From contig NZ_FOCM01000012.1 of the NCBI RefSeq assembly GCF_900110115.1, positions 1-51,145 of the forward strand: 51,145 nt of DNA, given 5' to 3'. Shown piece by piece: positions 33,384 through 39,878 of this stretch. Position 1 is the first letter of the stretch; the number at the start of each line of letters is the position of its first letter. The position numbers and the translations under genes were made by a program. This DNA comes from Palleronia pelagia. Lineage in GTDB: Bacteria; Pseudomonadota; Alphaproteobacteria; Rhodobacterales; Rhodobacteraceae. Below the pieces are notes generated by a model, which ran no database searches, was not told the DNA's origin, and was given only the letters and a program-made list of their open reading frames with translations.

Positions 33384-33414
33384 TTGAGCTTCCGATACTG
33401 GAAGCACCACGTCC
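33384..33414 (+). promoter_or_regulatory. CueR-like operator upstream of the propeller gene
   Basis: TTGAGC (33384-33389) overlapping the perfect dyad GCTTCCGATACTGGAAGC (33388-33405). No good -10 is seen at 19-bp spacing; CATATC at 33415 is too far for a standard spacer. Confidence 0.6.
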
Positions 33415-33443
33415 CATATCGGAATTTGCAATGAGGAACTACC

Positions 33444-34541
33444 ATGCAAAATTTGCTGATCTTCGCAGCGACAACAGCTTTGACCGCCGGAGTAGCGACC
33501 GCGGATGTCTTCATTCCCGAGGGAGACGCGGATTCGATCCTGCATCTTACCGATGATGGAACGGTCGTCGCGCGCGTTGATGGAGTTAGGAATGTTCACG
33601 GCCTTGCGGTGGCCCCCGACTTGAACCTTCTGATCGCAGGCAGCTTGTCGGCGGCTCCGAAAGGAACCGGGCTACCGGTATTGGAATCCTCTCACTCGAT
33701 CGGAATGGGGTCCATGTCCGACAGCGGCGAAAATGCGGAAATGACGATGGATGGTGATGAAAAGATGACCGATGCCGAACACGACGCGCATCATGGTCCG
33801 ACCAACGGCGCCGCCGTGTCCGGCGACACCAGCATCGTCACGATCCTCGACAAGGACACCCACGCACCGGTCCGCAAGGTACCGGTGGCGGGCATCGTTC
33901 ATCATGTCGCCGTCGACCCGTCCGAGACCTACGCGCTTGTCACGCACCCGTCTCTGGGCGGCGTTTCGATCATCGATATTGCGGAGGGCGTCGCGGCAGG
34001 ACCAATCGCGACCGGACCGAACCCGGAATATGCGGTCGCCGACCCACGGACCGGTCGGTTCTTCGTGTCCAACGCCGGAAATGCGACGATCAGCGAGGTC
34101 GATCCGGCCAAGGGCTTTGTCGCCCGCAACATCCCGTTGGAGACCGGACCAAAACATCTGCAACTGCTGCCCGAAGAACGTCTTCTTGTTGCGGCCGAAG
34201 CGGATGCCGGTTTCGTCAGCCTGATCGACGCGGATAGCGGCCAAATTGTCGAAAGATACGAGATCGGCGGAGATCTTCATGGTGTTCAGGCCGACAGTTC
34301 CGCGATCTACGCAAGTGCGCTCGGTCAGGATCAAGTTGTCAGGATCGACCGGGCGACCGGCGCGCGTACGGCGGTGCAGATGGATGGTCCCTACCACATG
34401 GCCTTGACAGATGACGGACTGATGGTCAGCCGCAACGAAGACGCGAGCGTGCGTCTGCTGGACCCAAATACGTTGGAAACAATATCGACAACGCAAACGA
34501 ACGGCATCGCCCATCAGATCGTTGTCGAGCCGTCGATCTGA
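33444..34541 (+). CDS. Secreted YncE-like beta-propeller with Met/His-rich insertion
   Basis: A 365-residue periplasmic protein: signal peptide (MQNLLIFAATTALTAGVATA) and a seven-bladed propeller pattern of repeats such as VHGLAVAPDLNLLIAG, VHHVAVDPSETYALVTHP, PEYAVADPRTGRFFVSN and YHMALTDDGLMVSR, akin to YVTN/YncE proteins. Between the first two blades (about residues 84-118) is an acidic insertion rich in Met and His (GMGSMSDS, EMTMDGDEKMTD, EHDAHHG), a plausible copper site. It lies behind a CueR-like box and 13 bases before a TVP38 gene. Function unknown; copper binding is inferred. Confidence 0.82.
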   Translation: MQNLLIFAATTALTAGVATADVFIPEGDADSILHLTDDGTVVARVDGVRNVHGLAVAPDLNLLIAGSLSAAPKGTGLPVLESSHSIGMGSMSDSGENAEMTMDGDEKMTDAEHDAHHGPTNGAAVSGDTSIVTILDKDTHAPVRKVPVAGIVHHVAVDPSETYALVTHPSLGGVSIIDIAEGVAAGPIATGPNPEYAVADPRTGRFFVSNAGNATISEVDPAKGFVARNIPLETGPKHLQLLPEERLLVAAEADAGFVSLIDADSGQIVERYEIGGDLHGVQADSSAIYASALGQDQVVRIDRATGARTAVQMDGPYHMALTDDGLMVSRNEDASVRLLDPNTLETISTTQTNGIAHQIVVEPSI

Positions 34542-34554
34542 CGATGCATACCGC

Positions 34555-35220
34555 ATGACATCTGCCAGGACTATTCGTTTCGGGGCCTTTTTGGCGCTCG
34601 CCCTGGCGGGTGTCGCGGTGGTCGTCTTCTGGGACGCGCCCGTGATCGCCGACCTCCGCAGCCTTGCCGAACGCGAGAATATCGAAAGGTTGGTCGCCCG
34701 CGCCGGAGCTTGGGGCCCTGCCGTGATTGTCCTGGCGATGATCGTGGCGGTCGTCGCGTCGCCGATCCCCAGCGCGCCGATCGCCATGGCGGCGGGTGCC
34801 GCATACGGTCACGTCTACGGCACCATGCTGGTCGTTGCGGGGGCCGAAACCGGTGCCCTGATCGCGTTTGCACTGGCCCGCTTCCTCGGCCGGGAAACGA
34901 TCCGGCGCTGGCTTGGCGACGGCGTCGAACGCGGCCTTGTCGGGTCGCAAAACGCATTGACGCTGGCGGTCTTTCTCAGCCGTCTCATGCCCTTCGTTTC
35001 GTTCGATATCGTCAGCTATGCCGCGGGCCTCAGCGCGATCCATTTCTGGCGCTTCGCCGTCGCGACCCTGGCCGGGATCGTGCCCGCCAGTTTCGTCCTG
35101 TCGCATCTGGGCACGGCGGCGATGAGCGGCGGCGATCCGATGGCCTGGGTCATCGCGGCCCTTGGGCTGGTGACGGGCCTTCCCCTGATCTGGGCAGTTC
35201 TCCGGCGCAGACGGGGCTAA
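34555..35220 (+). CDS. TVP38/TMEM64 (VTT/DedA-like) membrane protein
   Basis: A 221-residue inner-membrane protein started at MTSARTIRFG. It has an N-terminal helix, then the VTT domain: SPIPSAPIAMAAGAAYGHVYG, a helix rich in small residues, LSRLMPFVSFDIVSYAAGLS, and a C-terminal helical pair. These proteins are lipid-scramblase-like or transporters and recur in metal-response operons. It is 13 bases downstream of the propeller gene. The longer frame from 34522 overlaps that gene. Confidence 0.88.
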   Translation: MTSARTIRFGAFLALALAGVAVVVFWDAPVIADLRSLAERENIERLVARAGAWGPAVIVLAMIVAVVASPIPSAPIAMAAGAAYGHVYGTMLVVAGAETGALIAFALARFLGRETIRRWLGDGVERGLVGSQNALTLAVFLSRLMPFVSFDIVSYAAGLSAIHFWRFAVATLAGIVPASFVLSHLGTAAMSGGDPMAWVIAALGLVTGLPLIWAVLRRRRG

Positions 35221-35314
35221 GGCTGCCGGCCTGTCGCGCGTGGCGATATTTTGTTCGGCGAATAAGTATCCGTCCGCATACCAAGAACAGCTTTGTCAAT
35301 TCACAGGTTCACCC

Positions 35315-35896
35315 GTGCCCCACGATCCCGACACGATGTCTCTGCTCATTTCCATCGGTCACTGGCTGATCGGCGCGTTCTCGTTTCCCATCGCGGCGCT
35401 CGTCGTTTAGCAGGCGCAGCGGCGCGACGCGGCGGTTCCCGGGATCGGCATCCCGCTCCTTCTTTTGGCGGCGGGGGCGACGCTTGCACTTTACATCGTC
35501 TTTCAAGCCGGCGTCGACGATGCCCTTCTGATGCTGCACTGGGCTCTGCGCTAGCCGCAACAGCTTCATCACTTTGCGTTCGCGACATTGATTGCCGCCA
35601 CGGGCGCGGGCGAATGGAAAGCGGGGCCTCGAGGGGGCCGTGCAACCCTGGTCTGGCCCATTGGCTACATAATTCTGGGAGCCACGTTCATCGTCCATGA
35701 ACAGATCGGCAGCAACGCTCACGCCAAATGGCTTTATCATATGGCTCTGGGGGTGATGATCATAATGGCGGGAGCGCTGCGACTTGCGCAGCGTCGCGGA
35801 TGGCTTCCTTGGCGGCGCGCCGGACTGGGGTTTGCGGCTTTGCTGTGCCCGATCGGTATCGTGCTGATTTCATATCGCGAAACCATGTCGCTGTAA
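35315..35896 (+). pseudogene. Polytopic membrane protein interrupted by two in-frame TAG codons
   Basis: One continuous frame from GTG 35315 (or ATG 35336) to the TAA at 35896 encodes about 190 residues with five to six hydrophobic helices, broken only by TAG at 35408-35410 and TAG at 35552-35554. The segments read LLISIGHWLIGAFSFPIAAL, then QAQRRDAAVPGIGIPLLLLA, then PQQLHHFAFATLIAATGAGE and LGATFIVHEQIGSNAHAKWL. His residues in or near helices (GHW, LHW, QLHHF, VHE) suggest heme or metal sites. The stops could derive from CAG or TGG by one change each. I do not recognise the family. The last part can start at TTG 35588 and may survive as a fragment. It follows the TVP38 gene after about 95 bases. 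Confidence 0.7.
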
Positions 35897-35937
35897 GCGA
35901 CACTTTGCATCTCTCGAAACCGTGACACGATGGGCAT

Positions 35938-35968
35938 TTGAGCTTCCAGTGCTGGAAGGCCCATTTGC
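35938..35968 (+). promoter_or_regulatory. CueR-like operator upstream of DUF411 copy 2
   Basis: TTGAGC (35938-35943) followed by TTCCAGTGCTGGAA and GGCCC, 19 bases in all; the hexamer at the -10 position (ATTTGC) is weak. The dyad is nearly palindromic. Confidence 0.65.
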
Positions 35969-36146
35969 CCTTCCATGACCAATTGGCACGAGAGTCGTAT
36001 GGTCACCGCCGCGATCCGCGATGTGTTCGATGCCGTCGATGGCAACGGCGGCCCTCTCTGCTCCGCCCGGTTCTTCCCCGGATCCAGTCCGACACACCCG
36101 CAACCGCCCACTCGATCTCAAATCCACTGAACGAAAGACGCAATCC

Positions 36147-36599
36147 ATGAAAAAAGCCCTTCTCATCGCATCCTTCAGCATTCTCGCGGCCACGACCGCC
36201 ACCGCCGAAACGGCCATGACGGTATTCAAGGATCCCAATTGCGGATGCTGCACAGCCTGGGCGGATCACATGCAGGACGCCGGATTCGACATCACGATCC
36301 GGGAGCTTGAATACGACGCGATGCGCGCACACAAGGCGTCCGTCGGTGTTCCTGAGGACGCCGTGGCCTGCCATACCGCGATGATCGGCGACTTCGTGAT
36401 CGAAGGCCATGTTCCTGCCGAAGACATCAGGCACGTGCTGGCCAATTACCCGGATGCAAGCGGTGTCGCCGTCCCGGGCATGCCCATGGGATCACCGGGC
36501 ATGGGTCAGATGACGCCCGATACCGTGTTCGATGTGGTCCTTCTGCGGGATGGCGATATCGGTCAGGTGGTGACGTCGTATCCCACGGACGGGAACTGA
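36147..36599 (+). CDS. DUF411 periplasmic metal-binding protein (second copy)
   Basis: A 150-residue secreted protein: signal peptide (KKALLIASFSILAATTATAE), then VFKDPNCGCCTAWADHMQ with the CGCC site, VACHTAMIGDFVIEGHVPAE and a Met-rich GMPMGSPGMGQM. It is related to the copy at 8907 but has more Met residues, consistent with copper instead of a divalent metal. The ATG at 36147 is chosen because the signal peptide begins there; the frame is open further upstream without a signal. It stands alone between the CueR-like box at 35938 and that at 36772. Confidence 0.9.
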   Translation: MKKALLIASFSILAATTATAETAMTVFKDPNCGCCTAWADHMQDAGFDITIRELEYDAMRAHKASVGVPEDAVACHTAMIGDFVIEGHVPAEDIRHVLANYPDASGVAVPGMPMGSPGMGQMTPDTVFDVVLLRDGDIGQVVTSYPTDGN

Positions 36600-36771
36600 T
36601 CTGGTAGCCGCGATCCCTGAAGGACGCCGTTTCGCGGTGTCCCGCGCCGCACACTTGGCGCTTCGGGCTTACCGTTGACCACCTGCGCACGCGGGGCCGC
36701 CCCCGATCCGCGGCGATCCTGCGGGTCGGCTTGACCGGACCGGTCAGGCCGCCTGGCCCGGATCGCGCGAC

Positions 36772-36802
36772 CAAACCTTCCAGCGATGGAACCTTTTTCC
36801 AG
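36772..36802 (+). promoter_or_regulatory. CueR-like operator upstream of the complex-I-like operon
   Basis: TTCCAGCGATGGAA lies at 36778-36791 behind CAAACC at the -35 position; the hexamer at the -10 position (TTCCAG) is poor. A second partial TTCCAGCG follows at 36798. The first gene starts 75 bases later. The operator match is good but the promoter elements are weak. Confidence 0.5.
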
Positions 36803-36876
36803 CGTTTTCCAAGCTTTTGCGGGAACTTTCGCACGCCCGCAGGTTTGACGGGTAAATCGACAGGGTATGCCGCGAC

Positions 36877-37212
36877 ATGCAGACGGTCATCGTGATACTC
36901 GGATGGACAGCCCTCGCGGTCCTGTTGGCGCGCGCGATGCAACCCGTCGCGGACAGCACCGCGCCGCAGGCGATGCCTTTTCTGGGCGGGGGGACGCCCG
37001 ACACCCATGCCTGGCAACGCTATCACTTCCGCCCCTATTCCATGGCCCTTCTGTTCGTCGCCTTCGAAATGGAGATGATGTTCATGTATCCATGGGCTGT
37101 GGTCTTCGTCTCCGAAGGGATCAAGGCGCTGGCCGAGATGGGCATGTTCTTGGCGATCCTGTCTGTGGGCATCCTTTATGGTTGGCGCGAAGGGATCTTC
37201 CGATGGCAATGA
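36877..37212 (+). CDS. NuoA-like subunit of a complex-I-like membrane arm
   Basis: A 111-residue three-helix protein. The core RPYSMALLFVAFEMEMMFMYPW matches the NuoA stretch around FxLVALLFVIFDLEVxFLFPW, and AEMGMFLAILSVGILYGWREG matches its last helix. The conserved Glu residues of helices 2 and 3 are kept. The loop before helix 2, which in NuoA contains YECG near the quinone tunnel, is replaced by AMPFLGGGTPDTHA, so quinone-site contacts are lost. It is the first gene of an eight-gene operon. Confidence 0.85.
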   Translation: MQTVIVILGWTALAVLLARAMQPVADSTAPQAMPFLGGGTPDTHAWQRYHFRPYSMALLFVAFEMEMMFMYPWAVVFVSEGIKALAEMGMFLAILSVGILYGWREGIFRWQ

Positions 37213-38114
37213 CTCGTCTTGCCCGTTGGGCGGCGCGGTCGCCCGCGCCCGTCTTCGCCGCCATCGGCCCCGGTCGGCAGGCCGAAACCGAGCGTCTGCT
37301 TGCCCGGCCCGGCCTGCGCCGGGCCGCGACCCCGCGCGATGCGGCGATCCTGCTGGTCGCCGGCGATCTGCCGGGCGACACGGCAGAGGCGCTGTCCCAT
37401 GTGCACGACCAGCTTCCCCATCCGCGGGCCACGCTGCGGTGGCAGGCGGATGCCCCAGATGCCATCGCGGCGCGGATCGAAACGGCATGGCGCGATATTT
37501 GCGCGGGCGAACGGGACGAAGACGATCATCTGCCGGACGAGCCGCCGAACGCGTGGAAGGGCATCGGCCCCCACGGTCAGGGCGGCAAGGGGATGATGGG
37601 CGGCACGCCCTACGGGCGGCCCATGGCCATGACCGGCACGGACATTCGCGACGGGCTGCGACTCGACCGGTACACGGCGCGGTTCGGTCCGTTCCTGCCG
37701 ATGCTGCCGCCGGGGCTGGTGCTTCAGGTGACGCTGCAAGGGGACGTGATCTGCGACCTTGACGTGCAAGCACCACCCCTCGCCCAGGCGGCAGATGCCG
37801 ATGCGCCCGATCTCTGCGCGGCGCGGATGCTGCGGCTGCTGGGTCTGGACCGCGCCGCCCACCGCGTGATGCACGGGCAATCCGCCCGCGCGCTGTGGCT
37901 GCGGGGCGCGGTGCCGAAACGGATCGGCAGGATCGACGGCACCTCCGCACGCGACCGACTGATCGCCTGGCTGGCGGGCGACACGGTGTCGGTCGCGCCC
38001 CCCGATCTGCCCGCGCTGTTGCACGGTGCCGAATGGGCCGAGGCCATGCTGATCCTCGCGTCCCTGCCCCCATCGGCACTCATCCGTGCCGCGCGCGGCG
38101 TGGAGGCTGCATGA
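37203..38114 (+). CDS. NuoB-like/NuoD-like fusion protein without Fe-S ligands
   Basis: A 303-residue soluble protein. Residues 42-80 (ATPRDAAILLVAGDLPGD, then AEALSHVHDQLPHPRATLRW) align by eye with the NuoB core (SPRQADxMxVAGT, KMAPVxxRLYDQMPEPKWVIS), but the CC and later Cys that hold cluster N2 are absent. Residues 120-188 (GIGPHGQGGKGMMGGTPYGR, DGLRLDRY, FGPFLPMLPPGLVLQVTLQG, DVICDLDV) resemble the N-terminal beta domain of NuoD or of hydrogenase-type large subunits (GPQHP, LVLxLxGEVV). Residues 189-303 are helical and less clear. It appears to be a cofactor-free adaptor that caps the membrane arm. GMMGG is shared with copper proteins of the island. It overlaps nuoA and nuoH at both ends. 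Confidence 0.7.
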   Translation: MAMTRLARWAARSPAPVFAAIGPGRQAETERLLARPGLRRAATPRDAAILLVAGDLPGDTAEALSHVHDQLPHPRATLRWQADAPDAIAARIETAWRDICAGERDEDDHLPDEPPNAWKGIGPHGQGGKGMMGGTPYGRPMAMTGTDIRDGLRLDRYTARFGPFLPMLPPGLVLQVTLQGDVICDLDVQAPPLAQAADADAPDLCAARMLRLLGLDRAAHRVMHGQSARALWLRGAVPKRIGRIDGTSARDRLIAWLAGDTVSVAPPDLPALLHGAEWAEAMLILASLPPSALIRAARGVEAA

Positions 38115-38971
38115 CGGCGCTTCTGACCCTCGCGGTCCTTGCGACCTTGCTCGGCGGGACGCTGTTCGCCGTCGCCCTCGACCGTGCCTATCTGCCGCTC
38201 CTCGCGCTCTTCACTCGCCAGCGGGTCGAGACCGAGGCTCCCGACCGCCTGAACCGCGATCTGGCCCCCGCCTGGTATCTGGCGCTGGCCGCCATCGGCA
38301 TCGCCGTCGTCCCCTTCGCGCCGGATCTGGCGCTGATCGACAGCCCGGTGGGCATCGTGATCTGGGGCAGTTGCGAAGCCCTGATCGTCGTCACCGTCTT
38401 CCTGCACGGCTGGTCGCCCAACGCGCCCTTTCCGCTGATCGGGGCCTATCGCTATGCCGCCATCGGGCTGCCGGTGATGCTGCCCTCGATGTTCGTGCTG
38501 ATCGCCGCCGCCCTGCCCGCCGAAAGCCTGTCGCTGGTCGCCATCGTCGACAGCCAGCGCGAGGTCTGGAACGTGATCCGCCAGCCGCTGGGCCTGCCGC
38601 TGTTCATGGTGGTTGCCCTGGCGATGACCCTGCGCGGCCCGATGGATTACGCCGACGCCGCCGATATCGCGACGGGCACATCGGCCGAAGACAGCGGCGC
38701 CGGTCGCGCCGTCTGGCAGATCGCGCGGCTGGCGATGCTGGTTTCGGTCTCGGCCATCGCCGCGACGGTGTTTCTGGGCGGCCCGCTAGGACCGGTGCTG
38801 CCCGGACCGGTCTGGCTGTGGCTGAAGACGGGCGCGCTGATGGCGCTGACCGTCTGGATCGGCAACCGCGTGGCGCGGACGACCCCCAGCCGGATGCTAA
38901 CGATCCTGTGGGTCGTGCTGCTTCCGCTGTCCTTCCTCCACCTTCTGATTTCGGGACTGATCGAGCTATGA
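38111..38971 (+). CDS. NuoH-like subunit, degenerate quinone site
   Basis: A 286-residue protein with eight helices, shorter than usual NuoH (about 325-345). Recognisable NuoH features are FLHGWSPNAPFPLIGAYRYA (GWxSNxxxxxLGALRxxA) and WNVIRQPLGLPLFMVVALAM. The family motif AETNRAPFDLPEAE, whose acidic residues line the quinone chamber, is replaced by AMTLRGPMDYADAAD. It would form the link between the adaptor and the antiporter-like subunits. Start and stop overlap both neighbours by ATGA. Confidence 0.88.
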   Translation: MTALLTLAVLATLLGGTLFAVALDRAYLPLLALFTRQRVETEAPDRLNRDLAPAWYLALAAIGIAVVPFAPDLALIDSPVGIVIWGSCEALIVVTVFLHGWSPNAPFPLIGAYRYAAIGLPVMLPSMFVLIAAALPAESLSLVAIVDSQREVWNVIRQPLGLPLFMVVALAMTLRGPMDYADAADIATGTSAEDSGAGRAVWQIARLAMLVSVSAIAATVFLGGPLGPVLPGPVWLWLKTGALMALTVWIGNRVARTTPSRMLTILWVVLLPLSFLHLLISGLIEL

Positions 38972-39573
38972 CAGACCTCATGATCGCCCTGCTCGTCGCC
39001 TTCGCCGTCTGGACCGGCTGGCGTGTGTTCCGCGTCGACAGCATGGTGCGCGCCTCCTTCGCGCTGATGCTGTCCTTCGTCGCGGTGGGCGCAATCGGCG
39101 TGCTGCTGTCGGCGCCCTATATCGGTGTGGCGACCGTGTTCATGATGGCTGTCGAAATGATGGTCATGGCGATCTTCATGGTCATGTTCATGATGAACCC
39201 CGCGGGCCTCAATCCGATGGTCATGGTCCACCAGCACCGCCTGTCCATCGGCGCCGGTCTTGTCGCGTTCTTCGGCCTGTCTGCCGCCGTGCTGCTTTCG
39301 CCGTTGCCGTCGAACCCGGTCGCCCCTGGCACCGACGTCGTCGCACAACTCGGTCACGAACTTCTCGGCCCCTCCATGCTGATCTTCGAAACCGCGGGCG
39401 TCACGCTTCTGGCCACGATGGTGGGCGCGGTCATCCTGTCGTCGCGACAGGGCCGTTTCGGATCGGCCGACGAAGGATCGCGTCCGCCGGGACTGACCGA
39501 GGGCGGCGATCCCGCAGGCCGCCAACCCGAGGGCGGCGGCGGGCACGGCCACCACCATCACGGGGGCCATTGA
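38968..39573 (+). CDS. NuoJ-like subunit with Met-rich helix and His-rich tail
   Basis: A 201-residue five-helix protein at the NuoJ position. The third helix (about 55-87) is extremely Met-rich (VFMMAVEMMVMAIFMVMFMM), about 11 Met in 29 residues, where NuoJ normally has aliphatic residues and a Tyr/Gly hinge. The C-terminus (192-201) is GHGHHHHGGH. Both features suggest copper or another soft metal at or in the membrane. Overlaps nuoH (ATGA) and nuoK (TGATG). Confidence 0.85.
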   Translation: MTDLMIALLVAFAVWTGWRVFRVDSMVRASFALMLSFVAVGAIGVLLSAPYIGVATVFMMAVEMMVMAIFMVMFMMNPAGLNPMVMVHQHRLSIGAGLVAFFGLSAAVLLSPLPSNPVAPGTDVVAQLGHELLGPSMLIFETAGVTLLATMVGAVILSSRQGRFGSADEGSRPPGLTEGGDPAGRQPEGGGGHGHHHHGGH

Positions 39574-39878
39574 TGACACTGACACTTGTTCTTCTCGGGG
39601 CCGCCGCGCTGATCGGCATCGGTCTTTACGGCGCGCTCAGCCAGCAAAGCTTCGTCATGCTGATGATGGGGCTGGAATTGATGCTGAACGGTGCGCTTCT
39701 GGCGATCATCGGCTTCTGGTCCCTGTCCCTGGGCGGCATGCCCGAAGGCCAGCTGCTGGCGATCATCGTGATGGCGGTGATGGCCGTGGAAATGGCAATC
39801 GGCTTTGCCCTGATCGTGGCCGTCTATCGCAAGCGGCAGGCTGACATGACAGAAAGCATCGGAACGCTGAGGCAATGA
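39573..39878 (+). CDS. NuoK-like subunit
   Basis: A 101-residue three-helix protein with both functionally important Glu residues of NuoK: MMGLELMLNGALLAI (helix 2) and VMAVEMAIGFALIVAVYRKR (helix 3). It is therefore likely competent for proton movement. The ATG overlaps the nuoJ stop by one base, and its stop overlaps the nuoL start. Confidence 0.92.
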   Translation: MTLTLVLLGAAALIGIGLYGALSQQSFVMLMMGLELMLNGALLAIIGFWSLSLGGMPEGQLLAIIVMAVMAVEMAIGFALIVAVYRKRQADMTESIGTLRQ

